Source: Phlebiopsis flavidoalba
Taxonomy: Eukaryota; Basidiomycota; Agaricomycetes; Polyporales; Phanerochaetaceae
Assembly (NCBI GenBank): GCA_035772785.1
Contig: JAOCPU010000009.1
Location: 744,001 to 808,000, forward strand
Reading direction: 5' to 3'
DNA length: 64,000 nucleotides
Below are positions 23,883-36,674 of the stretch, piece after piece. The translations under genes and the position numbers were made by a program. Below the pieces are notes generated by a model that was given only the letters and a program-made list of their open reading frames with translations, was not told where the DNA came from and made no database searches. Positions within the stretch are counted from its first letter, which is position 1. Every line of letters starts with the position of its first letter.

Positions 23883-24725
23883 CCATACCCGACAGCGGAC
23901 CTTGTCTCCTTCATGACCATGTTTTGGAACACCAACCAAATAGGATGAGCCATATATCACAAGCATCTCTGATGACCCAACAGCCCGTCGACACTCCCTA
24001 CCATCTCTTCTCTCCTCATATCTTCTTCTACAATCCTTTCCATTGTTTTTGTATATCATACATCATTGTATACCGCAAGTCACTCGCACTGGTGGAATCA
24101 TTATCTGTTATTTGCATTTGTATTGTCAATCTCGCATACCCCTTGTCATGGAGAATCTAGTATAACACATCTGCCGTGCCACCCTACGGTGCCGTCGTAC
24201 TTAGTCTATCTATTGTACTATCATGTTGGTTCGTAATTATATCTAGTCTTGTAGCGGAGTGGAGTTTGTGTGTGATTCTTGGACGGAGTGGGATGTGCTC
24301 ATTGTAGGATAGACGTTAGTGTCCCTTGAGTGAGGGTTTGGTGATGGATAGGGACATAAGTGGACCTAAGGGGTTTCCATGATCGGTTGTTAGCTCTTGA
24401 CGTTTCTTGCGTTTTTCTGTGGCATTATTTCGGAATAGTAGTGGTCTTTCTCTGCGTACGAAAAAAGAGCAGCGAGGACTACGCAGACGGCGAGAAGAGC
24501 CCGATGACGAGGAAGCATATAGACAGCCAAGACCCATCCGCGCCGGATGTGATCGTACATCTAGCAAGCCCTTTAGCTATTTTTCGTTGATGTCAAGCAC
24601 CACACCCCGAAAGACCGGGTATTTACCTGTCCACACACAATGATGAAGGGCCCACTATGTGCCGCCAATCAGTACATATTAGTCACGTAATTTTTATTGA
24701 CCTCTGGAACTCGTCTCAAATCCTC
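23883..24725. other. Convergent 3' region, kinase / MFS genes
   Basis: Tail-to-tail intergenic region. Pyrimidine-rich, T-rich sequence (about 23995-24060) fits the kinase 3' UTR. The MFS gene may extend further left than annotated: in the minus strand, VGPFIIVCGQ-like sequence near 24650 could be its last membrane segment. A plus-strand frame at 24360-24590 with one hydrophobic stretch is not recognised. Confidence 0.35.
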
Positions 24726-26798
24726 TCACACGCCGATCACCTGAAACCGAAGCTCAAATTGAACGCGCCATACACCATCGCAGCATGCTAATGAATAGTT
24801 CAGAACAGGGTTTCCTAATGTAAAAAATATACATACAACCCATAAGCCTTCGTGTCCTTTCGAAACATGATGCAAATTCCGCTGTGGAGTAACGGAGCTA
24901 CAATGGCCGCCAAGAAAGAAATCTGATTGTAAACTTTCAGCGATGGCCCGACACGATGAGAAACGGGTGACGTACAATATTGCGGAGACAGAGACATCGC
25001 AATGAAACAATACCAGCGAGCAACTGAAAACTGGAAAGGAGGTGTGAACAGTAGGAGGCCAAAACCATGGCATCGATAGCGATGTCGCCAAAGACAATGA
25101 TCCCATATCAGAGCCGATTCGGTCGGTCTAACCATGCCCTGCGAGGGGGGGAAGACTATATGATGGCCCGTAAGTTCCAATCAATGCTATGATTATACGA
25201 GGAAGTCGTAAAAACAATCTACGATAATAAGAGTAGGCAAGAAACTCCGGCGCAAAAAGGCAATATCCCAAAGGCCCAACCTGTGAGTAGGCGTGTAGAA
25301 AGTGTCCATCCTTGATTGGATTGGATGATAGAGGCCAGGGCGGGCTCATAATGCCAGGCGTATGCGACTACTTCAATATGGACAGGATTGAACGAATGCG
25401 ACGTATCTTAAGCGCCCTCAAGCAGGGAGACGACAGCCTAACACCCCCCGTATATTCAGAGTGCAGAAGCATCAACAGTGAGGCGCTAACGAGGGGCGAT
25501 TTTTTCTAGATAAGCTATATGGTTGATGACACCAATGAGTGTTGGGAGGCGCGTGAAGACCCTAGTTGGCTGCGTCGGTTTTCTGAAGGATTGGGAGAAA
25601 CAGGCAGGCACAGTCACTGTCAAATCTCTCCTTGTTCATGGTAAGTCTGAAGTTTTCTGCCATCTCCACGGTGGCTGGGAACATCGGCGTTCGGCTCTGG
25701 CACCTGGGTCCACACCGTACTTGATGGCATCCTTGCGCTCCCCGATAATTAACAGCCCGGCCGACAAGGTCCAACGCCGTGATGATGATGGCGCAAATAC
25801 CTGGCCCCCGAAAGCCGTGAAAACGATTGTAGAGGACACCACCGTGACGACTGGCCCTATGAGACTCCTAAGTTTATACATGAGTAGTCGCTAGAACCGA
25901 GGTGACTTTGTATAAGCTACTGACCCAAGCGAAAGACCCGTCATAGCTATTCCAAGCTGTGTCCTGGAAGAAATGAGCAGCAGTCGACAGACATCACATG
26001 GATTCCTGTGGCGACTCACTTCCAACGACGGACTCGGCAGCGGTGTCACACCTAAAATGCCATAACACCGTAAGAAGTGGACTCGTATTCGCAGTGGCAG
26101 GTACGCACTCAGCAGTGCAAGGCCGACCACCCGAATGATTGAGGAGCTGACGCCTTGAATGACGCGAGCGAGCGATAACCATGACCCAGTAGGTGGGGGC
26201 TTCCATTAGCATGATCTGTGAGGGCCAATCAAGATGATACTGGCCGGATATGAGAGGCCATGTTCCTCGTGTTTGTATCTCTCTGAAAAGAGAGCGATAG
26301 ACGGGGTTGCTAGTGACCGATGAGCGGACGGGTTGTGCACAATCTTGTAATAGGGTAGCACGTACACAGGACTAGTCCGGCTGACTGCGGCAAGGAGTTG
26401 AGCTGTATGCATTAAAAAATATGCAGATTAGTTACATGACCCACATAGCCGAATAATAGCCAGGCCCGTTTAGGCCGGATACATGGGTGTATCGGCCAGG
26501 TGTTTCCAGCTGAAAGGGTAAGACTGGAATAACAATCGAATACACAAGCAAATCTGTCATGACGCCTACAGGACAAGATTAAATTGTGAGCTGGTGTTTT
26601 TTCGATGCGCAGTAAGCTGATACAGTACTGACCTAATCCTAACGACTAGACTAGTTTGGGCGGCGGTCAATTTAGCCCGGGGATCCTTGAGCATGGTCGA
26701 CAGGAGGTTTCAAGGACCTTACCCAAAGAGTCCACACATACCAGACAGAGCTACGCCAATTGAAGACCCCATGGCTGCGTGGGCTGCACGTCCGACAT
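24726..26798 (-). CDS. Major facilitator superfamily transporter
   Basis: Multi-pass plasma- or vacuolar-membrane proton-coupled transporter; the pattern is the drug/vesicular-amine DHA1-like group of basidiomycetes. The minus-strand ATG at 26796-26798 gives MSDVQPTQPWGLQWRSSVWY, then an intron, TDLLVYSIVIPVLPFQLE (first membrane helix, about 26560-26500), IALFSERYKH (about 26300), and SQIMLMEAPTYWVMVIAR (about 26220-26165). The conserved IQGVSSSIIW motif-C-like segment follows, then QLGIAMTGLSLG (about 25945) and LLIIGERKDAIKYGVDPGAR (central loop, about 25760-25700). After that come TYGPSYSLPPLAGH, which in a shifted frame reads SPLAG-type loop 8-9, and HAAMVYGAFNLSFGF near 24760. The stop at 24726 may be premature. 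Substrate unknown. Confidence 0.82.
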
Positions 26799-26899
26799 GG
26801 TGGTCGTGGTTCAAGAAGTCGGAGGACTGGGAGCCGCAGTCATATTTCAAGGGCAATTCTCAGTGTGCAGAGATCGGCCGCACCACATGCTTTCTCTAG

Positions 26900-29360
26900 C
26901 CAATCGGGATGTGTGCCTGTTTTTGGCGCCATTTTAGGTGGTGGCACCGGTACTAAGAGAGGCGCTTGCTGACTACGTTCAGCTTGGAGCGGCGGGGTTC
27001 CGTAAACGGAACGTACGATTTCATTTTACGCATTATCCATGCCGGGAACTTCCTGGTGAGTGTCGGAGAGTGTCAAACAGCACGCCTGCAATAATGCATG
27101 AGCCACACAGAGGTTGAACGAGCGGCTGCTTTGCTCAGAACGTTGAGCAAGGGCAAGAAAATCGCGACAAGTCGATGCAGTGGAAGACGCTATCGTGTTT
27201 ACAGGAACAACGCACACGGAGTTTGTAAATGATGCCACACAGCTACCCAAGTATCATGACACTTAGCTCATGATTTTAGGTCAAAGAAATAGAAGGACGC
27301 ACCGTTAAGGACGTTGCGCGTTATGGTACGGTAGATTCCAACTACCAACTCAATGGTCTTGCTGACGCAAAATCCATAGGAAAGGTATTCTATGTCGAGC
27401 TTTCTGGGTCGTGGGAAGATGCCTGTACTACACTTTGGCATGACTGGCGACTGCCTACAGGCAAGCTAAGGTCATTTCACAAGTAGGACTATTTGCGCGA
27501 TGATGGCTATCACTGGTTATCATTCTTCACTTTGTAGTTGGAAAGGCCAGGCCTGGCCCAATTAACATTACAGGGAGTAGCCCGAAGAAAGCTCTGTGGA
27601 CTGGCCACCTGAGATTTTATGAAGGTCTCGTGCATTTGGTGATATCATCATGACCCAATATTGACATGGCGCTGTGATACAGTTGTGTTATTGCATTATA
27701 CAAGGGACATTGATGGGGACAGCCCACATGTACCGAAGTTGCATTTGTCGGACGCTACGGAGCCTGCCTTTGGATCCGAGCTCGTCAAGGTTAGCAGGAC
27801 TTACCGACACACCACACTTTCTACGCTTGGATTCGACCCAATACTGTCCATGCCCGGCCTGTGAAGACTTCTCGAGTCGGGTACTCAAAACGAACATGTC
27901 AATTAAAGCTCTACTACTCCAGACCAGACCTTCAGCGCCGGAGATGTGGGAACTGTGGGTTGCCAGGCGACGGCGTTCCAAATCTAATCATCTAACGACT
28001 TACCACCTCGAAATATAGACGAGATACTGTATCATGCTGGAATACACCCCGATGCGAAGATTGCAATACCCTCAGCGAAGGAGAACTAAAGGACCCTTCA
28101 TATGCTGGGACGCAATGGGTCTGCAAGACGGCTGGTAGACGTAAACGCAGATGACTCTCAGTTTCCAGGAAAAGAAGACTGGCTTCTCCTCTCTATTCAA
28201 AGCAGCCGATGTGTATCGTTAATCGCAATGATTGCGGTATCCAGAGTTCTGACCTTCGTTGCACACTGTGGAAAAGGCAATGAAAAGGAAGCTGCACGAA
28301 CTACTGTTCATACTGGTACGTTTTCCATACATTTAATGACGGGTTTCGAAAGTCATATTACACGATGTACAGCCGGCGGCAAACCTGCCACCATCAAATG
28401 AGATTACGGGTCGGCGTGGCCCGGAGAAACCTTCCTCGCGTACGTGTACGAGCGTGCCAGAAGCCTGGTTCTAGGAACGAAGGCCACTTTCGGACCGGTA
28501 CTTAAGATCGAAACCAATGCTTTTCCAGCGGATCACTGCACACTTTTAAAGCCATTTTGTCAGAGCCAGACGACAGAGCGGATGACGATGTTCCCCTGGT
28601 AGCGAACGGCCACGCCTTAGAAAGAGGTTTTCGTCGGAGACGACAGAGCCCCCTAAACGACCAGCCTTAACGAGAAAATGCACAGTGCCAATGCGGAGCG
28701 AACGTCAACGGGAGGATTGCTCGTTCGCGTAGATATTAAGCAAAAAGCCTTTATGACATACGAGATTATGAAAAGGCATGAGACAGAATGTGTTTGTGCC
28801 ACTTCTTATTTATTGACCGGGCGAGTTCAGTGTCGGCTACTAGATATTGTGGGCTGTGTAGCAACATTTGAAACACCAGAACCTGTCTGATTTGTTACCA
28901 TATTCGGAAACTCGTCGTAGTACATTGGGTTGAGTTCACGAATCCTGAGAGAAAGAAAGAGGCTGTTGGATCAGTAATACAAAATATATCATTACCAGAC
29001 ATACGCTCAGTTGCAGGACGTACCAGGAGCGAGGAGGCCGATCAAAATCTGGGAGAAGCGGGCATAGTTCCCGACGACGGCATAAATCGCTCACCTGGTG
29101 TGTAAACTTCCATGTGACTAGTTTCCGCTTGGCTATTTTTCACCCGTGTATAATCAGCGGGGTAATTACTGGGGGACATAGCTGTAGGAGTCAATGCAAC
29201 AGTTGCTTAGCTTGTGGGGAAATTGGACCGATGTCCCTTGAGCCTGGGCCGGTTGCAATGGGTGCGCGGTGTCCATGTTCTGCTGCGTATCATACCCTGC
29301 TATGACGCGTGAGATACGGCGGATGCGTTCGCCCTGAGCCTGGTAGGCTTAGAGCCTGCG
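26900..29360 (+). other. Unresolved region, possible gene(s), no family
   Basis: I do not recognise a product here. The best coding-like plus-strand pieces are IEGRTVKDVARYGTVDSNYQ then LNGLADAKSIGKVFYVELSG (about 27290-27410), KLHLSDATEPAFGSELVKVS (about 27740-27795), YHAGIHPDAKIAIPSAKEN (about 28030-28085), and GETFLAYVYERARSLVLGTK (about 28423-28482). The composition and short intron-like gaps look genic, and a head-to-head start with the MFS gene is possible. Sequence quality here seems worse than average, which may be why no family emerges. Confidence 0.3.
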
Positions 29361-29362
29361 GG

Positions 29363-30839
29363 TCATTGTTGCACCATGTTGCTGGTTATGGCTAATGCTC
29401 GGCTCTGTCGGGAGGGTTGACCCACCATAGCTGGGTTGTATGATGCTGAATAGGGTGTGAGCGTTCGGTGGACCGAGCCAATGGCGCCAAGCGGCGGGGA
29501 TAGATGGTATGAGGCAAGCAAGACCCGGTGGTTGGATGTACGGATTGGTTCAGCGCCTCCGCGAGCCGAAATACGTTTAGTAGCTTGGGTACGAATTGAA
29601 GAGTCCGCTCGAGGAGGTCGGAGAGCCTGAGGCGAGGCTTTCTGTTACACCGACCCTGCTGGAAATGGGATTTTTCCACGGTATCGTGGGTTACTGCTAT
29701 CTGCGGAGCCTGGTTTGCTGTCCGCTATTCCTGGGCGGGTGGTTTAAGTCGAAATGCTTTTGATTTGCCTCAGGATTACTCACAAGCATAGTCGCTTAAT
29801 ATATCTTTGCGGATGACCCCATCGTTCCGGGTGTAGCCAAGGTATACGCATGATGTGGGGAAGCTGGTCTTTGGTTGTCCCTTGTCCCTCCTGCCTCGAA
29901 CAAGGTGAGTTTCGCATGTGATCGATATTTTCAGCCAAAGATGGTACCAGCCGCATAGACCAAACACAGGCACATCAAATCGAAGGTGCGTAGTTAGGTC
30001 CCGCGATCCTCCCAACAATTACGTCTGGTGCTCGGTACCAAAGGGTGACAACCATAGAGCACTAGACTCAACACAGGTTGTCGGAAACAATGAACAAAAG
30101 AGACGGACCGATCGTTTTCGAAAAGGTATTGACTGGTACGCCAAACGCCCTCGCAAGTCCGAAATCTCCTAGTTTTTCAACTCGCCCTTACTTTCTGTTG
30201 ATGATAGAAGGTACTCATTGTGGCTTCAAGTCTCGGTGTAAGAACTCGGTCTTTCATGGCAGAACGCGGTTCCTTGAGAAGTTGGGTACATGAAGCTCCT
30301 GACAGTTGAGGGTTCGAGTGCTCCAGCGATCGCATGCCGTGCGCATCCATATCTACTTCTTCAAGTCTCTCTCTGCAGTACTCGAAGGATGAGGAGACGC
30401 AGCTATGGTTTCCTGGTTATGGGATAACAGCATAGAGAGCGGAGAGCCGGGAATGGACGATGTTGACGATGTTTCAGCTCTTTCAATGAGCGAGATTTCA
30501 CGGATGGCGGTTTGATTGGAAGTACCCTCTTGTTCAGCATCCAAGTGGAATTCTCTTTCAACAAATGCCACGATTTCATTCGTAGATACGCAGTAGCAGG
30601 CCCCTGATCGAGACGAATGGGTGAGTCCGACTTGGACGACGTACCGGGAATGATGCGCGTATCCTTGTACACCGTGGCATAGGTTCCCCCTCGCCTGCAA
30701 TACACTCAGCTTATGTCGACATATATGTCTGCCGCTGAGGTCAGGTATACCAAGTAGTGTTCTCGAGGCTGTGGACTAGAGTCAGACCTGGACCAGTGCC
30801 GAGCGGGGAAGTTGATGGCTTACCTGAACGGTAGTTCAT
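29363..30839 (-). CDS. PHO85: Cyclin-dependent kinase Pho85
   Basis: Serine/threonine CDK that with Pho80-type cyclins links phosphate and nutrient state to cell cycle and stress output. The minus-strand ATG at 30837-30839 reads MNY, then a tiny exon with CTCGAGAA, then GEG-TYATVYK: together they match the family's 'NYVQLEKLGEGTYATVYK' opening with two introns. Downstream come HLDAE-EGT and the cyclin-binding helix TAIREISL (about 30510-30485), KELKH, DLKKYMDAHG, the catalytic loop HRDLK at 30224-30238, GDFGLARAFGVPV (about 30165-30125), and the activation segment VVTLWYRAPDVIVG (about 30052-30010). The end has RGRDNKDQLPHIMRILGTP-like sequence near 29870 and LDLLERTLQFVP near 29610. The tail is taken to the first stop in the last good frame. 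Divergent from UTP5. Confidence 0.9.
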
Positions 30840-31194
30840 CGTATCGTGAAGGCCGTGAAGAGTTTCCTTGGGGTATATAACAAGCGAAGTGGGACTTGAG
30901 AAAAGATGTAGCGGGGCATGGTGGTTAGCGGAGTAGAGAGGGAAAAGGGCGGGACGAAGAGACTCAGGTCCAAAGGGCGCCTGTGAAACGGTGAAGGCAT
31001 CCGAGTCACAAAAAGGGCGCCAAATGTTTTCGCGTCCGAAGTAGGCGCCCATGCGTCCAAATGCGGCGCGCCATAAATTTTGGACAGACGCCCGTGAACT
31101 AGAGCTGGCTTGAAAGTTGAGGTACTTGTTACTCTTTGCTTTCGGTTCCAGTTACCGCCCTCGACTCATTTCGCTGACCCTTTAGATCTGTAAA
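30840..31194. promoter_or_regulatory. Divergent promoter PHO85 / UTP5
   Basis: A 355 bp space between two divergent start codons. It holds two near copies of AAGGGCGCC (about 30977 and 31014) and a further GGCGCC at 31045. No TATA box is clear on the UTP5 side. A minus-strand frame starting MPRYIFSQVPLRLLY at 30919 is probably leader sequence of PHO85 rather than protein. Confidence 0.45.
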
Positions 31195-33839
31195 ATGGCC
31201 TCCACGCCTTCCAAAACCAGAAAGCCTCGCAATCAATAGCCACCAAAATCCCGTCCCGCAGCCACTTCGTGCCATCTCACAACCCGCGGTTGAGGACGCT
31301 TCATCCACCCACTCGCTTTCGTCCGTTCTCATGTCAAGGCGGAGAGTTGTTTTTGCGTTCCTCTCGCTGTGCGGTAGACAAGCATCGCCTACGCGTCTAC
31401 GATACTGTGATACCGGTCAATCCACCGCAGAACATCTCTTTGGACTCTTCTCGAGTCTCTTCCTATGCTGGGCTCGGTTCGATGCTTCACAAAGCGGAAG
31501 AGGGACCTAAGAGGAAGCGGAAGCGGAGGAGAAGAGCCTAGGAAATGCTGGGAACCTCCCGTCAGGTATCATCCTTGGCCTCGCTAATGGCTCACTAGTC
31601 CTATTTTCTCGCCCAGCCACCCGGCAAAAGTTGCGCAAGACGATATCACATTCTCAAGTACCTCTGCTCTTATTTCAGTCTCGATCGCGGAAGAAGGAGA
31701 TAGTGAGACAACCCACGCATGGACGTCCGGGGCAGACGGCGTCGTAAGACTCTCGGGACCTCCGAGAGGGAAGCTTGACTGGGAAGCTGGAAGAGCGAAG
31801 AGCGGATACCATACTCATGCCTCGCGTCAGTGTCAGGTTCGTCCAGCGAAACTGCAGTTTTCGATGCGCCTGAGATCCTTCTCTCTGCCAACTACGCCCG
31901 ATCCAGCTGGGTTTGTCCATGGAGGCGAGCTCCGACTCGTCTCTGGACGGCCCCTCAAAAGCACGAAAGTTGGTGTCTCATTCACCGGTCACGCAACATC
32001 ACCTGTCAAGACCTTGCGCTGGGAATCGTCGTCAAGATTTTTGTCCACGGCGGAGGCGGACAGATTCGTCTATCTGTGGGATGTACCTGAAGACGGAACA
32101 ACCTCTGAAGGTCGCGTTGCTGCGTCAATTCCGTTGGACTCGGATGTACGGAACAATTGCTCTCTCTGTATCCCATGCACCCTCCACAAAGCCAAGTACA
32201 CTCCTCTCTGTTTCTGCTTCTGGACGTGTGGGCTCTGTTCCCCCTGGACGCAGAGCCCGCTAGCACTCGAAGACCAAATCGAAGGTCCCCGACTCTATCT
32301 CCCAGAAGTACTATCACCGTAGCTTCGACGAAGAAGCAAGTCGACAACCGATCTGACGTCGTCGCCGCATCGTTTGTGAGCCAAGACGAGGGCAAAATCC
32401 GTATAGCACGACTAGCGGGTGGGGGTCAAGCCCATATTTGACGTAGTTGTGAGTATTATATCCCTAATCCATCTTGGTGCCCACTTGAATATGTAAGTAG
32501 GACTACCTTGAGGTGCCTCGGGCGACTTCGTTGAAGCGGTTTCGACCCTCGACCCTCTCCTTCCGGGGTCGGAATCATTGGTCATGCGGACGAAGATTCG
32601 GTATGCTATACCCACTCTTCTTCAGTCGAATATCGCCACTCAACGTTTATCAGGGTGGTACCCCACAGACGGCGTACAACGAGTCCTCAGATCAATTACT
32701 GTCTGCTCTGGTCTCGAGTTGGGGCCAGGATGCTTCGATGGGACGATCTCACGACACGTGAGAAGTTGATGGCAGAGCTGGACGCCGAACTCGCGGAGAT
32801 GAGATCCCCCATCGGCCATCGGTTGACCGCGCTAGACGGGTGATGCCACCTGTGGCTGTAGCTGCTGTGCAAGGACTCGGACGATGAAGACGTGCTGCCC
32901 CGCGAAAAACACTGAGAAGGCTGAGCGTATTGCACTCCAGGCCGTGCCCGCTTCTTCGCATCACTAGAACGCTTATACAAGCATTGCACTCATCGGATTC
33001 CGGGCTCCTTGAGGACGTGTTTGGCACACTCCAATGCCATCTCTTATACAGAATACCGTCAAGCGCCTACCTCCACAAATTAGCAGTCCCACTTGTCGGC
33101 GCATTGCGTCGAACGGTTAGGACGCGGCAAGAGAGTTGGTAGGGGAAAAGGTGGAGGTGCTGGTGCTGGTAGGCTCAGAGAGGTACTGGCCTCGTGAGAT
33201 GGGTGTCGTGCTGCGTTAGTGGTACGAACGGTGCCCACTTACTTACAGTTGAGTCTGTTTGAGGGCCTCACCAGGATTATCTCTGGGACACGATTGCCTG
33301 TAGATGCCTGATCTTGTTGCTCGCCTTTCTGGGCTGCACTCCACCCTCACTCTCGCCTTGCGCTGCAAGAGAGTCTGCTCTCCTTGAGCGGCGAGGGCCG
33401 GCTGGAACATGGTCAGATTTCACAGATCGAGATGCGCTCTTCGAATGCTCCGCTCCCGCGCCGCTAACTGTTACCAGGGGTGCAGGCCGCTAAAGAGGGA
33501 AGAAAGAAGAAGAAGAGGCCACAGAAAAAAGCCGCAAAGTATGTCGAGGGTGAGAGTGAAGAAGAGGTCGAGACAATGGATGTGGAAGCTCGAGAGCGGA
33601 GACGACGCCGGCAGCGTTGAAGATGTCGAACTCCCCCCCCCGGTGGTAGCGACGAAGAAAATGACCAGTAGCGACGAAGGAGTGACGTCGGTGAAGACGG
33701 AAGAGGATGACGAGACAGAGGCAGAGGACGAAGAACGAGGACGATGATAGCGAGGAAGGTGAGAGCTCGAAGATGAAATGGGTTCATCGACGACGAAGCT
33801 GAGGAGTATTCCGACGAGGAAGAGGATGAGAGCGATTAA
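31195..33839 (+). CDS. UTP5: U3 snoRNP/t-UTP subunit Utp5 (WDR43-like)
   Basis: Nucleolar small-subunit processome protein for pre-18S rRNA transcription and processing. The ATG at 31195 starts MASTPSKTRKPRNQ. WD40 blades cover 31.3-32.5 kb: VDKHRLRVYDT, EHILDSSRVS-like sequence, then GPKRKRKRRRRA, THAWTSGADGVVRLWD-like sequence near 31720, STKVGVSFTGHATSPVKTLR (about 31962-32021), and DRFVYLWDVPEDGT (32059-32100). The Utp12 C-terminal domain follows with RTLIQALHSSDSGLLE (about 32969-33016) and LAVPLVGAL (about 33078-33105). The gene closes with a Lys/Arg-rich stretch (GRKKKKRPQKKAAKYVEG, about 33501-33553) and an acidic tail, EEYSDEEEDESD type, to the stop at 33837-33839. This architecture is characteristic. 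Frame breaks are frequent in the WD40 part. Confidence 0.9.
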
Positions 33840-34339
33840 TTGAGCGTATAAATATAATAACTGTCCATCTGAGTAAATTATTGCTATTCTTGCATTCTCT
33901 TCAAACACTCGACCTCCCGACGGGCTGGGTCGGAGGTCTGATGCGCCTTCATTTATGGATGGTCTTGAGGGAGCTACGGACCGTAAACACCGGCTACTCT
34001 TAGGTTGACCACCACAGCCGTTTGTTTGCCACCTCTCTGTTCTTCTTCTTGTTCTGGCGTTGTCGTGCGTGCTTGCTGTTGACGATCCGACAAATCCGCC
34101 CGTTATTCAGAGACAGCGCGTCCGAGGTTCCTCAGTGACCTCAGCGGGGCCAGAATTGGTTTCGGTCCCGCCACATGGGCAGACCGCTGTTTAGCACAAC
34201 ACTGTGAGCGAATAGTTATGTTCCATTGCCGTGGCTCTATACACGGTACATAAGACTTGAACAACTGCGTCTCCTCTGCAAAGTGCGATACTTCCCGCCC
34301 AGACTACATAACAGCCACACCCGTCACTCACCCGGCACT

Positions 34340-36295
34340 CTGCGACAGCAACAACCTCGGACTACCCAATTCCAACAGGCTGCAGACCCCGATATTGTCC
34401 GGACGCTAGCTCAGTCTCGGGGAATATCAACAACGCGTGTCCACTGCGATTGAAGCTGCGTACGAACGTCTTCTCAGTCTTTCGAATCGTCTCTGGCAGC
34501 TTCAATGGACGAACTTCAAAGTACTCGAGGGAACTCGCAGATGGGGCCAAGTCATTCCGCTATAGTCCTTTCGAACGCCCAACCAGGGCTCCTGCTCACG
34601 GTCGACCTAATACGGTGGACAGATGTCGTAGCGCAAAGGCTCTCTGACCCAGTCATGGTCGAGACGGCGCGACAGAACCTCAGCACAATCAGACAGCGGT
34701 TTGCGGAACTCACCTCTACCGTCGGGGACGATTTGAATGTGAATCCCGCTCTTTCAGACGGAGAGGCATCACGTCCCTCCCCTACCATTCTATTCGGTCC
34801 GCGTTCTCGTGATGGGCTTGAGGCTCGTAGATCGCTCGGCACATCAGATCTCTTGCGAGGTCGCCACTCGAATTCTACGGATGGCTCTACTACCCTGGGT
34901 CGCCGCGTCATGGCGCGAGCCTCAAGCTCGCGCGAAAGCCTAGACTCGCGAGTTCGCGATGTTTTAGCTGACTCTTCCTTCACCGTAACGGTTCTCAATC
35001 GGCATCGCGAACAAGCTGTTGGATACTTCTCGCAACTTTGTTTCTTCGGGCTCACGAGCGGCCGAGTCCCAGACCACCACAGCATTCTCTTCTCCCCCAA
35101 CTCAGCGCTCCTCGGAGACATCCGCGAATCCTCCTTGGGTCGCTCGAAACCGAACATCTCATTGGAGAGATAATTTGCAAGAACATCGACCCCTGCCTTC
35201 TTACAGTAACCCCAGGGAGACAGGCGATGGTTCTCGGCTTAGATCTTTGATCACTCTGCCTCAGACTTCGTCTGCTCAGGCTTTTCGCTCACCCCAAGAT
35301 CCGTTGCAGATCGCATACCCTCGCCTGACGAATTCGCGGACATACCTGGTCTTGATACCGAAAATGAGGGTCATCAGATCGAAGCGTCTGGAGAGGCCCT
35401 CCGGCAATCCCGCTGGCACATTTGACTCCTCAGAGGACGACGATTTATTCAACTGGGATGTTTATGGGAGCTCTTCGTGGCGTCGGCCTTCTCCCAGTAG
35501 CTTACAAATAGGTCCCACCATCCGACCTCCTCGTGCAATTGCAGCAGACACGGCGTTACCGACTCCGAGTGCCGGGCCGAGGCTTGTAACTCCATCGTGG
35601 GGTCGCTTAGGCGACATGGCGTGGGGCAGCTACGACAGCATTGAGGATCAATAAACGGCTCAGCCGTACGACTCGACTTCCGAACGTAGACGCCGCAGAC
35701 GCGGTTGGGGTATGCAGCATGTACTAAATTATATCGCATTGTATCTCACATTCACGTTCTTAGCTCGGTTGGATCAAGACGGCAATGAGATCACTACAGA
35801 TGAAGAGGAAGAGTACGAGCGCAACCGTGCGCAAATGCGTTCGCGCGCTCAGGTGCTCTCCTCTCGCTTCCTAACGAGGGAGAACACAGCACTTGACGAA
35901 CCGAGGTACCCCCTTTGACGATGGAGCAATGCCACCCTCACCTCCGTCTCGCCCTCGACTTTCGTCTGTGTTTACGCCTACTACTCGCAGCGACTCGTCG
36001 TCGGTTCCTGATGACGATCGTGTTATGTGCGAATCAACTTGGGGCCTTCTAGTTTACGCACGACCCAATCGCTTCCTGTGACCACCGATTCTACCGGTCC
36101 ACGCCGAAGTTCTCTACGCGCCCGTCGTCCTTCCGTCTCCTCCACTCGGGAGATGGGCTCGTCTACTCCATTTCTTGCTAGCCCCATACCATGGCCCACC
36201 GTCGATCTGACTCCGAAACCTCGGTTAAGTCAGGGGGAAAGAAAAACCAAACATCAAAGGCCGAGCTGGTCGGGCCCCCCTTTGCTGGCCAGTAG
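34340..36295 (+). CDS. Conserved-looking hypothetical, low-complexity protein
   Basis: No family name can be given. The N-terminal part is AIEAAYERLLSLSNRLWQLQ then WTNFKVLEG (about 34450-34530), predicted helical. A Ser/Arg-rich disordered centre follows, with long open frames (34505-35173, 35019-35654) containing RARASSSRESLDSRVRDVLA-like sequence and DSSEDDDLFNWDVYGSSSWR (about 35430-35487). After an intron comes ARLDQDGNEITTDEEEEYER then NRAQMRSRAQVL (about 35761-35860), and the protein ends KAELVGPPFAGQ at 36295. The RRRRRGW-ARLD-DGNE-TDEEEE arrangement looks like a real conserved motif in mushroom hypothetical proteins, by memory only. Long uninterrupted frames suggest better local sequence quality. 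The true start is not found. Confidence 0.55.
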
Positions 36296-36674
36296 ACTCC
36301 ATGAAATTGCAGCTCATTCCGAAATGGCTCTTTTCTCGAAAGCATTTGCTCAAATCATAACCATTCATGGCACCGATTGTGTCGTTTAACAACTCATCAC
36401 CATTACATACCTAGAAAGACGTTGGGCATCCTGGGCGCCATGCCAATCATTTAGATTGCTAAGCCCACATACCTTATACCTCGCAGATGCACGCCGAAGG
36501 TCACCCAGAAGAATCTCTTATCGTCCTGCTGTTTATTGGCAACTCTCAATACGGTACAAGATGTCCTATACACGAGCACCCCGCAATGAAAACATGCGCA
36601 ATCGCCAGTCAAGATGGCTGACGAATGCGTGCTCGAATGGGACATGAAACTTCGCAAAAAACTTCGACGTCGCT

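Noticed and set aside
24726..25200. Possible separate small hydrophobic membrane protein on the minus strand
   Set aside because: The hydrophobic segments fit as the last membrane helices of the MFS transporter whose front half lies at 25.6-26.8 kb.
30300..30325. T-arm-like string GAGGGTTCGAGTGCTC
   Set aside because: It lies inside PHO85 coding sequence and no cloverleaf can be formed.
34552..35157. 201-codon minus-strand frame
   Set aside because: Exact antisense of the Ser/Arg-rich exon of the plus-strand hypothetical gene; Arg/Ser codons give open antisense frames.
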